The notes beneath the pieces were generated by a model. The model was given only the letters and a program-made list of their open reading frames with translations, was not told where the DNA came from and made no database searches. From NCBI GenBank assembly GCA_050693875.1, contig JBOGWP010000042.1:1-24136 (forward strand): DNA of 24,136 bases, read 5' to 3'. Every line of letters begins with the position of its first letter. The stretch's first letter is position 1. The position numbers and the translations under genes are program-made. This stretch comes from JBOGWP01 sp050693875. GTDB taxonomy: Bacteria > Actinomycetota > CADDZG01 > JAHWKV01 > JBOGWP01. Shown here in pieces: positions 15,393 through 23,293 of this stretch.

Positions 15393-16408
15393 TCAGTACC
15401 CGAGCCCGGGATCGACGACTCCTTCGAGCGGACGGCCCTGCGCGAAGCGCTCGACATTCCGCCGTACCCGCGCGGCCAACTCGGGGAGCGCCATTGCGTC
15501 GGTGCTTGCGCTGTGCGACGTGATGATCACGTCGTCGAGCGGCCAGAGCGCATGATCCTCGGGAAGCGGTTCGGGTTCGGTGACGTCCAGCGCCGCTCCG
15601 CCGATCCGGCCCGATCGCAGCGCCTCGACCAGCGCGTCGGTGTCGACGAGCGCGCCTCGCGCCACGTTCACGAGCCATGCGTCGGGCTTCATCCGCCCCA
15701 GCATCGCGGCATCGAAGAGCCCCCGCGTCTGCGGCGTCAGGGCGAGCGCGAGCACGACCCAGTCGGCCTCGGGGAGCAGGTCCGGCAGCGCCGACACGGG
15801 AGCGGTTTCCGCCGCACCCTCCGCAGGGCGGCCCGACCGGTTGACCCCGGTGGCCACCATCCGGAACGGGGGCGGAGCCTGAGCAGGGCGGATCCGATGC
15901 CGCCGGTGCCGACGACCAGTGCGCGGCTGTGGGTGAGGCGACGGTGGCGGGATTTCCTCGTTGGTGGGAGCCATCGCGGCGTCCGGAGATGGCGATGCAG
16001 CATGCGCGACGCCGCGAGCATCAGTGTGAGGGCTTGCTCGGCGCATGCCGGGCCGTAGATCCCCTTGGCGGAGGTCCAGATCCGCCGGTCATCCATCACC
16101 GGGACGAACTCCTCGACGCCGGCGAGCGGGAGCTGGACCCACCGGGCCGGCGAGCGATGCAGCGTCGCGGCAAGTCCCTCGGGGTCGACCGCATCGGTCC
16201 AGACGAGCCCGTCGGCCGACGCCGCCTCACCCACCACGCCACCGCCGGCGACGACCGCCTCCCGGAGGGTTGAAGACCTGGAGGGAGCGACGGCGACCGT
16301 GGGAGCCGCGCCTGCCCCCGACCCTCCGGTCAACGCCGGGCCTCGGTCGAGGCCGAGCGGTCGAGAACCATCACGACCCACGCTACCGGAACGTGCGCAG
16401 TCGAACAT
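15393..16408 (-). pseudogene. D-isomer-specific 2-hydroxyacid dehydrogenase, frameshifted
   Basis: The gene is readable only in two frames. The 5' part (from ATG 16408, or TTG 16333 which has GAGG upstream) encodes the N-terminal substrate domain (R-W-V-Q-L-P-L-A-G-V-E-E-F and A-K-G-I-Y-G-P-A-C-A-E-Q-A). It then reaches the Rossmann motif V-V-G-T-G-G-I-G-S-A. Near 15880 the homology moves to another frame, which carries the rest of the NAD domain: G-V-N-R-S-G-R-P, L-P-L-type loops, V-N-V-A-R-G-A-L-V-D, and the catalytic end D-V-T-E-P-E-P-L-P and S-H-S-A-S. The intervening 15885-15960 stretch is garbled, so one or more extra indels are likely. Whole, it would be an NAD-dependent D-2-hydroxyacid dehydrogenase upstream of, and coupled to, the FAD oxidase. 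Mutation and read error cannot be told apart here. Confidence 0.75.
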
Positions 16409-16419
16409 GGATTTTCTTC

Positions 16420-16448
16420 TTGACCGGTGCGTGCGCCGGGCGGACGAT
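16420..16448 (+). promoter_or_regulatory. Possible promoter for the SnoaL-like gene pair
   Basis: TTGACC (16420-16425) and GACGAT (16443-16448) are 17 bases apart and 30 bases before the ATG at 16479, in the 70-bp divergent gap. The -10 is a weak match. Confidence 0.35.
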
Positions 16449-16478
16449 CTTGCTGGTCCTGCGGAGGAAGGAGGACGC

Positions 16479-16886
16479 ATGGCGGGAGAGTCACACACGG
16501 ATCGCACACGCTCCGTGTTGCAGTCGTTCAGCGGTGGAGACCTCGACGCGCTGATGGGACAACTCACCGACGACGTGCTGTGGCACGTTGGCGGCGACCA
16601 TCCGCTGAGCGGGGACTACCGGGGGCAGGAGGAGGTGCGCGGCTACCACCAGCGCGTCGCTGAGATTACCGGGGGGACGCTTCGGCTCGAGCCGATCGAC
16701 ATCCTCGGAAGCGGTCGCTTCCTCGGCATCTTCGTCCGAGCCACCGCGCGGGCGAGCGGACGCGACCTGGACGCCACGCTGGTCGAGGCAATCCGGCTCG
16801 ACGGCGACGGGAGATGGGCGGAGTTCTGGGCCCTCGCAGCCGACCAGGAAGCCGTCGACGCCTTCTGGAAGGAGGTGACCACGTGA
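16479..16886 (+). CDS. SnoaL-like (NTF2-fold) protein, first of a pair
   Basis: 135 residues, ATG at 16479 with AAGGAGG (16468-16474) 4 bases upstream. Typical SnoaL/DUF4440-like pattern: helix with S-F-S-G-G-D-L-D-A-L, then L-T-D-D-V-L-W-H-V-G-G-D-H-P-L-S-G-D-Y-R-G and a central beta sheet (E-A-I-R-L-D-G-D-G-R-W-A-E-F-W). The family is a small cone-shaped fold used for ligand binding or isomerase/hydrolase chemistry; the reaction cannot be predicted. It overlaps the next gene by 4 bases (GTGA), so translation is probably coupled, and the partner is a paralog, so a heterodimer is plausible. Confidence 0.82.
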   Translation: MAGESHTDRTRSVLQSFSGGDLDALMGQLTDDVLWHVGGDHPLSGDYRGQEEVRGYHQRVAEITGGTLRLEPIDILGSGRFLGIFVRATARASGRDLDATLVEAIRLDGDGRWAEFWALAADQEAVDAFWKEVTT

Positions 16887-17290
16887 GCACGGTCGGAGAG
16901 CAGGAGGCCGCTCGGTTACGACAGAGCGTCTCGTCCTTCAACGTCGGCGACGATGCCGCCACGCTCGAGCAGTTCGCGCCTGACGTGACCTTCGTGGTCC
17001 CCGGCCACAGCGTGCTCGCGGGCACCTACCGGGGCCGGGAGGAGCTGGGGCGCTTCTTTCGGAAACTCCACGAGCTGTCGGGAGGCACCTTCCAGGTAAG
17101 CCTCGAGGAGGTGCTTTCCAACGAGCACCGACTGGTGCTGTTCATGCACTTCATCGCCGAGCGGCCCGGCCAGAACCTCAACGTGCTGATGGCCGGCTTC
17201 CACGACGATCGTGGTCCGGATGGATGGCGGAGGGCGACCTTTCTGCCGGACGACCTCGCCGCGTTCGATCGCTTCTTCGCCGGGACCTGA
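16883..17290 (+). CDS. SnoaL-like (NTF2-fold) protein, second of a pair
   Basis: 135 residues from the GTG at 16883, which shares GTGA with the previous stop; GGAGGTG lies 5-8 bases upstream. It parallels the first member: S-F-N-V-G-D-D-A-A-T-L-E-Q-F-A-P-D-V-T-F, then G-H-S-V-L-A-G-T-Y-R-G-R-E-E-L-G-R-F, and ends with D-L-A-A-F-D-R-F-F. Equal length and matching motifs indicate a tandem duplication. Ligand unknown. The next gene begins after a 100-base gap with nothing clear except its ribosome site. Confidence 0.82.
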   Translation: MSTVGEQEAARLRQSVSSFNVGDDAATLEQFAPDVTFVVPGHSVLAGTYRGREELGRFFRKLHELSGGTFQVSLEEVLSNEHRLVLFMHFIAERPGQNLNVLMAGFHDDRGPDGWRRATFLPDDLAAFDRFFAGT

Positions 17291-17390
17291 CCACCCTCGT
17301 CGCGACCGGTGGCCCACAGACGGCCGCCCTCGAGGCGCGTTCGGCAGATAATCGGGGTCGGTCGAGGATACCGAAGGGGCCGGAGGCGCG

Positions 17391-18782
17391 TTGTATCCAA
17401 CCACGAGCTACGCGAAGAGCGGCGATGTCAGCATCGCCTACGCGACCCTCGGCGAGGGGCCGTTCGACCTCGTGTTGATCCCAGGCTTCGTGTCGCACCT
17501 CGACCTCGGCTGGGACAATCCCCGCTACGCCCGCTTCATGCGGCGGCTGGCCACCTTCTCGCGGGTGATCCTCTTCGACAAACGAGGGACCGGCCTCTCC
17601 GACCGGATGACCGACGCGCCCACGCTCGAGCAGCGCATGGACGACGTCCGAGCCGTGATGGATGCCGTCGGATCGACGGAGGCCGCAATCTTCGGATGGT
17701 CAGAGGGCGCTCCGATGGCGATCCTGTTCGCCGCCACCTATCCCGAGCGGACGAGAGCGCTCGTTCTGTCCGGCGCCCTCGCCCGAGCGGTTGCCGACGT
17801 CGACTATCCCTGGGCCAACACTCCCGAAGCCTTGGACGAGGCCATGAACGAGCTAATCGCTCCCCTCTGGGGCCAGGGAGCGCTGGTCGAGATCTTCGCC
17901 CCCAGCCACGCGGACGACCCGCAAGCCCGCGAGTGGACCGCGCGCATGGAACGGCAGGGTGCGAGCCCGGGCGCGCTGGCGGCACTGGGCCAGATGTTCA
18001 TCAAGATCGACGTTCGCCCGGTGCTTCCCTCGGTGCGGGTGCCGACGCTGGTGATCCACCGGCGGGGAGACCGGGTCGTGAACTGGCGGGCAGGGCAGTA
18101 CGTGGCGAACCACATTCCCGGCGCGAGGTTCGTCCTGTTTCCCGGCGTCGACCACGGGCCGTGGTACGGGGAATCCGACCCGATCCTCGACGAGATCGAG
18201 GAGTTCCTGACCGGGAGCAGCCGCGGCCCCGAGCCCGAGACGATCCTGGCCACCGTGCTGTTCACCGACATCGTCGCCTCCACCGAACGCGCCGCCGCGA
18301 TGGGAGACCGGCGGTGGCGCGACCTGCTGGAAACCCATCACCAGCTCGTACGCCAGCTGCTGCAGCGATTCCGCGGCCGGGAGGTGAAGGCGCTCGGTGA
18401 CGGGTTCCTCGCCACCTTCGACGGCCCGGCCCGATGCATCCGCTGCGCCGGAGCAATCTGCTCCGAGGCGCTCCGCCTGGGGATCGAGGTTCGCGCCGGC
18501 CTTCACACCGGCGAGGTGGAGGTGATCGATGGGGACATCGGGGGGATCACCGTCCACATCGCCGCACGCGTGTGCACCAATGCCGGCGCCAGCGAGGTTC
18601 TCGTCTCGAGGACCGTGAAGGACCTCGTGGCCGGGTCGGGGATAACCTTCGACAGCCGGGGAACCCATACGCTGAAGGGTGTTCCCGACAGCTGGGAGCT
18701 GTTCGCGGCCCGCGACGTCGTCGATCTCCGGTCAGAATCAGGGGACATGATCGGATCCCATGTATCCGAGGGGCGGGCATGA
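17391..18782 (+). CDS. Alpha/beta-hydrolase fused to class III adenylate/guanylate cyclase
   Basis: 463 residues, TTG start at 17391 with GGAGG 4 bases upstream. Residues ~1-275 are an alpha/beta-hydrolase: G-W-S-E-G nucleophile elbow (Ser104), Asp227 in R-R-G-D-R-V-V, and His255 in G-V-D-H-G-P-W, a complete candidate triad. Residues ~285-445 are a class III cyclase domain: F-T-D-I-V-A-S-T (metal Asp293), V-K-A-L-G-D-G-F (metal Asp337, Lys333 for purine) and R-A-G-L-H-T-G-E-V-E. It then has G-G-I-T-V-H-I-A-A-R, where His replaces the usual Asn of V-N-x-A-A-R, and H-T-L-K-G-V at the end. Such fusions are known in mycobacteria and relatives; hydrolase chemistry or ligand binding may control cAMP synthesis (inference). 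It is soluble, with no signal or TM segment. It overlaps the LemA gene by 4 bases (ATGA). Confidence 0.9.
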   Translation: MYPTTSYAKSGDVSIAYATLGEGPFDLVLIPGFVSHLDLGWDNPRYARFMRRLATFSRVILFDKRGTGLSDRMTDAPTLEQRMDDVRAVMDAVGSTEAAIFGWSEGAPMAILFAATYPERTRALVLSGALARAVADVDYPWANTPEALDEAMNELIAPLWGQGALVEIFAPSHADDPQAREWTARMERQGASPGALAALGQMFIKIDVRPVLPSVRVPTLVIHRRGDRVVNWRAGQYVANHIPGARFVLFPGVDHGPWYGESDPILDEIEEFLTGSSRGPEPETILATVLFTDIVASTERAAAMGDRRWRDLLETHHQLVRQLLQRFRGREVKALGDGFLATFDGPARCIRCAGAICSEALRLGIEVRAGLHTGEVEVIDGDIGGITVHIAARVCTNAGASEVLVSRTVKDLVAGSGITFDSRGTHTLKGVPDSWELFAARDVVDLRSESGDMIGSHVSEGRA

Positions 18783-19414
18783 AGCGAGGTTCCCTCATCG
18801 CGGTCGGGGTCGTGGTGGTGGTGCTGATCCTGCTCGTCGCTCCGATCGTCTCCTCCTACAACCGCCTGGTCTCCCGCTCGCAGGCGGTGGATGCGCAGTG
18901 GGCGCAGGTCGAGAACGTCTACCAGCGGCGCGCCGACCTGGTGCCGAACCTCGTCGCCACCGTGCAGGGCGCCGCGAACTTCGAACGGTCGACCATCACC
19001 GAGGTCACCAACGCCCGGGCCAGCGTCGGCCGGGTCCAGGTCAACGCCGGGGACGTTCCCGCCGACCCACAGGCGTTCGCCCGCTTCCAGGCCGCCCAGG
19101 ACGCCCTGTCGAGCGCGCTGTCCCGGCTGCTCGTCGTGGTCGAGCGATATCCGGACCTCAAGGCGACCCAGAACTTCCGTGACCTGCAGGCCCAGCTCGA
19201 GGGCACCGAGAACCGGATCGCGGTCGAGCGGAGGCGATTCAACCAGGTGGGCCTGGAGTACAACACCGCGATCAAGCGCTTCCCCGCCACACTGCTCGCG
19301 GGGATGTTCGGGTTCGACGATAAGGCCTACTTCCGCGCACAGGAGGGTGCCGAGCGGCCACCGCCCGTCCAGTTCGACTTCCAATCTCCGGTCCCCACGC
19401 CGACGAGGACCTGA
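18779..19414 (+). CDS. lemA: LemA family protein
   Basis: 211 residues; ATG at 18779 overlaps the previous TGA (ATGA) and follows GAGGGGCGGGC. One N-terminal transmembrane helix (about 5-26), then the LemA helical domain: Y-N-R-L-V-S-R-S-Q-A-V-D-A-Q-W-A-Q-V, Y-Q-R-R-A-D-L-V-P-N-L-V and the long central coiled region. It ends N-F-R-D-L-Q-A-Q-L-E-G-T-E-N-R and F-P-A-T-L-L-A-G-M-F-G-F. The helical body should lie outside the membrane. LemA commonly sits next to TPM-domain proteins, as here; exact role is unclear (membrane or envelope stress processes have been suggested). Confidence 0.92.
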   Translation: MKRGSLIAVGVVVVVLILLVAPIVSSYNRLVSRSQAVDAQWAQVENVYQRRADLVPNLVATVQGAANFERSTITEVTNARASVGRVQVNAGDVPADPQAFARFQAAQDALSSALSRLLVVVERYPDLKATQNFRDLQAQLEGTENRIAVERRRFNQVGLEYNTAIKRFPATLLAGMFGFDDKAYFRAQEGAERPPPVQFDFQSPVPTPTRT

Positions 19415-19427
19415 CCACGTCTCCGAG

Positions 19428-20222
19428 ATGATTGGCGGGACGCGCGGGCGAGGCCCACGCCGCGCCTGGGCACTGCTCGGCCTGCTGGCAGCGCTGGCTG
19501 CCTGCCGGGGGGCGGCCGAGCCGTCGCTTCCTCCCACGCCCACCCAGTTCGTCACCGATCGCGCCGGCGTGCTCTCGGCGCAACGCGAGGACGCGCTCAA
19601 CCGGAAGCTCGAAGCGTTCGGGCAGGAGACCTCCAACCAGGTGGTGGTGTGGATCGACCGGCGGATCCCCGAGGGCTGGGACCTGGAGTCGTTCGCGGCG
19701 GATGCCTTCGAGGCCTGGGGAATCGGCCAGAAGCAGCGGGACAACGGCATTCTCTTCGTCGTCTTCACCCAAGACCGCAGAGCCAGGATCGAGGTGGGCT
19801 ACGGGCTCGAGGGCGCGCTCCCCGACGCGCTGGCTTCGCGCGTGCTCAACGAGCAGGCCATTCCCCGCTTCCAGCAGAACGACTACGCCGCCGGCATCGA
19901 GGGCGGCGTCACCGGAGTCATCGCGGCCACCCGCGGCGAGTACACCGGGACCGGAGGAACCCAGGGCGGCGGCGAACCACGGGGCGACGAGGTATCGCCG
20001 TGGGCGATCTTCGTCCCGCTGGGGTTCGCGGGATTCCTCCTGTTCGGCCTCCTTCGCGGCATGCGGCGGCGAGTGCGGCGCTTCACCTACGGTCCCGGCT
20101 GGTGGTGGGGCGGCGGCTGGGGCGGCGGGGGCTTCGGAGGCGGCGGCGGGTGGTCCGGGGGCGGCGGCTTCTCGGGAGGGGGTGGTTCGTCGGGTGGCGG
20201 GGGTGCCTCGGGCGGCTGGTAA
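19428..20222 (+). CDS. TPM-domain membrane protein with Gly-rich tail (YgcG type)
   Basis: 264 residues; ATG at 19428, 14 bases after the LemA stop. An N-terminal signal is followed by L-A-A-L-A-A-C, a possible lipobox. The TPM domain starts V-T-D-R-A-G-V-L-S and continues Q-V-V-V-W-I-D, then A-W-G-I-G-Q-K-Q-R-D-N-G-I-L-F-V-V and Y-G-L-E-G-A-L-P-D. This is the canonical YgcG/TPM_phosphatase signature, an outside alpha/beta domain that binds divalent metal. A transmembrane helix (about 188-205) and a basic patch precede a Gly/Trp-rich tail of about 40 residues (G-W-W-W-G-G-G-W onward), normal for the family. The start has only a poor ribosome site, consistent with coupling to lemA. Confidence 0.9.
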   Translation: MIGGTRGRGPRRAWALLGLLAALAACRGAAEPSLPPTPTQFVTDRAGVLSAQREDALNRKLEAFGQETSNQVVVWIDRRIPEGWDLESFAADAFEAWGIGQKQRDNGILFVVFTQDRRARIEVGYGLEGALPDALASRVLNEQAIPRFQQNDYAAGIEGGVTGVIAATRGEYTGTGGTQGGGEPRGDEVSPWAIFVPLGFAGFLLFGLLRGMRRRVRRFTYGPGWWWGGGWGGGGFGGGGGWSGGGGFSGGGGSSGGGGASGGW

Positions 20223-20661
20223 GGGGCTGCGGAACCTGCTGGACAAGCTCGACAACGACCGGATCGTCGAGGCGATCCGGTCTGCCGAGTCGCGCTCGAC
20301 CGGGGAAATCCGCGTCCACATCTCGGGCCGGAAGGTGAAGGACGTGCAGGCTGCGGCGGCTCGCCGCTTCGAAAAGCTGGGCATGGCGGCCACCCGGCAG
20401 CGAAACGGCGTGCTGCTCTACGTTGCTCCGCGCGTGGCCAGGTTTGCGGTGCTCGGCGACACCGCAATCCACGACAAGTGCGGGGACGACTTCTGGAGGG
20501 AGGTGGCCGGCGCGGTCGAGACCGAGTTCCGTGGCGGCCGCTTCACGGAGGGGATCGTGCGGGGCGTGGAGCGACTGGGGGAGGTCCTTGCGCAGCACTT
20601 TCCACCTCCGGCGGGGCAGGCGGATGCGAACGAGCTTCCCGACCGTCCGACCTGGGGCTGA
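20203..20661 (+). CDS. Second TPM-domain protein, without signal or tail
   Basis: About 152 residues if the GTG at 20203 is used; GTGs at 20182 and 20194 are alternatives, all overlapping the Gly-rich end of the previous gene in another frame, so the start is unsure. From ~20224 the TPM domain is clear: I-V-E-A-I-R-S-A-E-S-R-S-T-G-E-I-R-V-H, F-E-K-L-G-M-A-A-T-R-Q-R-N-G-V-L-L-Y-V-A, and D-K-C-G-D-D-F-W. It is a shorter, probably cytoplasmic paralog; LemA-TPM-TPM triplets of this kind are common. It is translated in the same direction and overlaps its neighbour, so it belongs to the same operon. No promoter lies between. Downstream 20662-20881 holds no gene; an AT-rich TATAGA at 20779-20784 may be the -10 for the next gene. 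Confidence 0.82.
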   Translation: MPRAAGKGLRNLLDKLDNDRIVEAIRSAESRSTGEIRVHISGRKVKDVQAAAARRFEKLGMAATRQRNGVLLYVAPRVARFAVLGDTAIHDKCGDDFWREVAGAVETEFRGGRFTEGIVRGVERLGEVLAQHFPPPAGQADANELPDRPTWG

Positions 20662-20881
20662 GACCGAGCAGCGAGAAGCGGCCGGGCGCGAACCGCGAGG
20701 CGTCGTTCGTCGGCGCCAACGGGGCGGGGATCGCTACCCGCGCGCCAACGAACGATTCTATGAAGAACCTAGCTTTCTTATAGACTTAGGGGCGAGGTCC
20801 GCCGGGAGAACCCTCCCAGCCGACCGAGGCGGGACCCCGCGAGTGGGTAAACATGGACGCAGTCTCGAGGAGGGGCACAGA

Positions 20882-21568
20882 GTGGAGCGTGACATCAGGC
20901 TGGTCGACCTGGGCGACGAGATCGCCGGGAACGTTTTGGCATCGATCCCGAGGAGACCTCTCCCTGGTAGCGGGGCAGGCGCGAAGGATCGAGCCGGAGC
21001 GCAGGAAGCAACTTGAGGGATACGTGGCGGAGATCCTCGAGGCGTTTGGGCTCGACCTCGACACGCACGGAACCGCTCGTACGCCCGAGCGTTTCCCTTC
21101 GAGCCATGTTCGACTCCACGATCGGGTACGAGGGAGATGCGAACCTGCTCACCGCGTTCCCCACCGAGTGTCGGGGCGGCCCGGACTGCCGGATCTCGCA
21201 GGTGATCGAGGGGCGATTCCGTTCTTCGCCCTCTGCGAGCATCACGCCCTGCCCTTCTACGGCGTGGCGCATGTCGGCTACATCGCCCACGACCACATCA
21301 TTGGCATCTCCAAGCTGACGCGGCTCGTCAGCCTCTTCGCGCGCCGCTTCACGGTGCAGGAGCGCATGGGCCAGCACATCGCCGACACGCTGGAGCAGAT
21401 CCTCGAGCCGCACGGCGTGGCGGTGCACTCGAGGCCCATCACCTCTGCACGCAGATGCGGGGCGTGAGCGAAGAGCAGTCGAAGACCTGGACATCCTTCT
21501 GGCGCGGCAATTACGAGAGCGAGCCGGGGCTGCGCGACGAGTTCCTCCAGGTATGCCGCCGGGCGTAG
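20882..21568 (+). pseudogene. folE: GTP cyclohydrolase I (FolE), broken by about five frameshifts
   Basis: A strong ribosome site GAGGAGGGG (20867-20875) precedes the GTG at 20882, which opens V-E-R-D-I-R-L-V-D-L-G-D-E-I-A. Homology then jumps frames. The segments are G-I-D-P-E-E-T-S-P; R-K-Q-L-E-G-Y-V-A-E-I-L-E-A-F-G-L; F-P-T-E-C-R-G-G-P-D-C-R; C-E-H-H-A-L-P-F-Y-G with the zinc Cys/His; V-Q-E-R; and L-C-T-Q-M-R-G-V-S-E-E-Q-S-K-T-W. Restored, it is about 229 residues with intact catalytic residues, converting GTP to dihydroneopterin triphosphate for folate or pterin synthesis. Shift points include GTTTTGG near 20935, CTCCCTGG near 20963, TTTCCC near 21092 (one base too many), GAGGGGCG near 21210 (one G too few) and GTGCACTCG near 21430. 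Clustering in homopolymers points to read error or very recent decay. Confidence 0.85.
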
Positions 21569-22436
21569 GCACGACCTCTCGCGGGCGCCTAGACGCGTCG
21601 CCGGCCGAGGTTGCCGGCGGCCCCCTCGACGTGCTGTTCGAAGCTGGGGATCTCCCCCGGTACCCGCTGGCCGCGCGGCTGCGCGACCGCTATGGCGGCG
21701 AGATCGGCTTCCCGGCTGCGGCGCTCTATGCAAACTTCGTCTCATCGCTCGACGGGATCGTCGCCCTCGACCCGTCCACACCCCCCGCCGAGATCAGCCT
21801 CCATACGGAGTCGGACCGCTTCGTGATGGCCCTGCTGCGCGCCTGCGCCGAGGCCGTCGTGATCGGGGTCGGCACGCTCCGGGCCGAACCGAACCACATC
21901 TGGACCCCCGGGGCGCTCGTCCCCGAGGAAGCCCGCCTCGTTCGACGGGTTGCGCCGCACCCTTCGACGAGCACCGAGGCCGCACCTCGTCATCGTGAGC
22001 GGCACCGGCGACCTCGTGCTCGGCGCCCCCGAGCTCGAGACGGGGGCGCTGGTCCTGACGAGCACCCGGGGAGTCCGGCGGTTGCGAAGGCGCCTGCCGT
22101 CGGCCTCCACCCTCGTCGAGGTCGGCCGGGATTCACCCCTCAGCCCGCACGCCATCATGGGCGTGCTCTACGACCGTGGGTTCCGGGTCATCCTGACGGA
22201 AGGCGGCCCCTCGCTCTTCGGGAGCTTCCTCGAGGCGGGATTGCTGGACGAGTTGTTCCTGACGATCTCGCCCGTGCTCGCCGGCCGCGACGGCGCCGAG
22301 CGGTCGGGACTCGTCGAGGGGGCGGCTTCAGTGCCGGAGAGCTCCGGCGGGCGAGTTGATCAGCCTGCGACGAGGCGGCTCGCACCTCTTCGCCCGCTAC
22401 CGGCTCCCGGGGCTGATCGACATCCCGGCGAGCTAA
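21553..22436 (+). pseudogene. RibD C-terminal-like (dihydrofolate/pyrimidine reductase-fold) protein, frameshifted
   Basis: The ATG at 21553 overlaps the folE end by 16 bases. The first frame carries Y-A-N-F-V-S-S-L-D-G-I-V, S-D-R-F-V-M-A-L-L-R-A-C-A-E-A-V-V-I-G-V-G-T-L and the following W-T-P, typical of the RibD_C/DHFR-like fold that binds NADPH. An extra base near 21940 (CTCGTTCGAC) moves homology to a second frame: P-H-L-V-I-V-S-G, V-I-L-T-E-G-G-P-S-L-F-G-S-F-L-E-A-G-L-L-D-E and S-P-V-L-A-G-R-D. Missing bases near 22327 and 22362 shift again to end S-H-L-F-A-R-Y-R-L-P-G-L-I-D, stop 22434-22436. Catalytic-type motifs are conserved apart from the shifts. Likely a reductase acting on a pyrimidine or pterin intermediate next to FolE. 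Same read-error caveat. Confidence 0.75.
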
Positions 22437-22999
22437 CCTCCCGGCTCTCCCAGGGCACGGAACGGCTCCGGCTCGTACGTGGACAGCACGCCGGCCCAGT
22501 CCGGGAGAGCTGCGGAGACGACCGCATCGTCCTTCAGGAGCCAGGCCAGGTGACGGAGCGCGTGCTCGAGCACCTGGGCGACCCCGATCGACGGGGGAGG
22601 CGCCGTGGCCCCGCCGCGGGCCAGCTCCGTTCGCTCGACCGGGACGGCCTCCCACTCGGCGGGAGGTCCGCCGGACGGCCCGATCACGGCGAGGTACGTC
22701 AGGACCACCTCCCCGCCCCCATGGCGCCACGACGTCGAGTGGAGCACGAGCGGGTCGAGGCCGAGCTGCCGCATCGCCGAGGCCGCCACGTCCTCGGGAC
22801 GGGCCCCTGCCGGCCAGCCGACGATCAGCGAGTCGGCGCAGTCCGGGCGGAAGGAGATGATCCGGCCGTCGCGGAGCTCGACGGGCAGGACCTCGATGGC
22901 TTGCATCACGAAGTCGGCCGACCAATGCGACTCCGAGAGAGGGCCGGATAGTCCCGCCAACGAAGGCGACGCGGCCGGCCGGTCGGCGTCGAGGCTCAT
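22433..22999 (-). CDS. Conserved hypothetical protein
   Basis: 188 residues, ATG at 22999 with GAGG 5 bases upstream. It converges with the reductase gene and the two stops overlap by three bases. I do not recognise the family. It has an early D-F-V-M-Q-A-I-E-V-L-P-V-E-L-R-D-G and P-E-D-V-A-A-S-A-M-R-Q-L-G-L-D. A stretch L-V-L-H-S-T-S-W-R-H-G-G-G follows, then hydrophobic V-V-L-T-Y-L-A-V-I. Near the C-terminus is V-L-E-H-A-L-R-H-L-A-W-L-L-K-D-D. There is no signal or TM segment, so it is probably cytoplasmic. Confidence 0.7.
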   Translation of the reverse strand: MSLDADRPAASPSLAGLSGPLSESHWSADFVMQAIEVLPVELRDGRIISFRPDCADSLIVGWPAGARPEDVAASAMRQLGLDPLVLHSTSWRHGGGEVVLTYLAVIGPSGGPPAEWEAVPVERTELARGGATAPPPSIGVAQVLEHALRHLAWLLKDDAVVSAALPDWAGVLSTYEPEPFRALGEPGG

Positions 23000-23030
23000 C
23001 GCATCCTCGCCGGATCGCCCGGGCCCGATG

Positions 23031-23186
23031 TCACCGCTTCGCGATGGGAACGGCCTGCGCCATCACCTGCTGCTCATTGAGGTCGAATCCATGCGCGGTG
23101 CGCCCATGATCCTGAACCGCGCGGACCACCTCGTCCTTCGTCCCCTTGGTCCGCCAGCCACAGACGCAGGTGACTTGCCAGTGCAT
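23031..23186 (-). CDS. DUF1059-like small protein
   Basis: 51 residues. The ATG at 23186 is chosen because GGAGGGA lies 5 bases upstream; a longer start at 23222 lacks this. Sequence runs M-H-W-Q-V-T-C-V-C-G-W-R, then T-K-D-E-V-V-R-A-V-Q-D-H-G-R-T-A-H-G, with an acidic/hydrophobic end. The Cys-x-Cys-G-W near the start followed by a helix with H-x3-A-H matches the short DUF1059 family, of unknown function, possibly metal-binding. It sits just upstream of the conserved hypothetical on the same strand. Confidence 0.65.
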   Translation of the reverse strand: MHWQVTCVCGWRTKGTKDEVVRAVQDHGRTAHGFDLNEQQVMAQAVPIAKR

Positions 23187-23293
23187 GACGATCCCTCCTC
23201 CCTCGGCGGGTTCATTCTGCATCGAATGCCGCGGCCGGGGAGGCGAGGCACGGTGAGCCCGCCCGAACGTGCGAGCATGGGTAAGGACGATTC

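Noticed and set aside
13458..16058. An 866-codon open frame on the plus strand
   Set aside because: It lies opposite the FAD/Fe-S oxidase and the 2-hydroxyacid dehydrogenase, has no recognisable motif, and long antisense frames are expected at this GC content.
20101..20222. Gly-rich coding stretch as a sequencing artefact or repeat element
   Set aside because: A Gly/Trp-rich tail is normal for YgcG-type TPM proteins and the frame ends properly.
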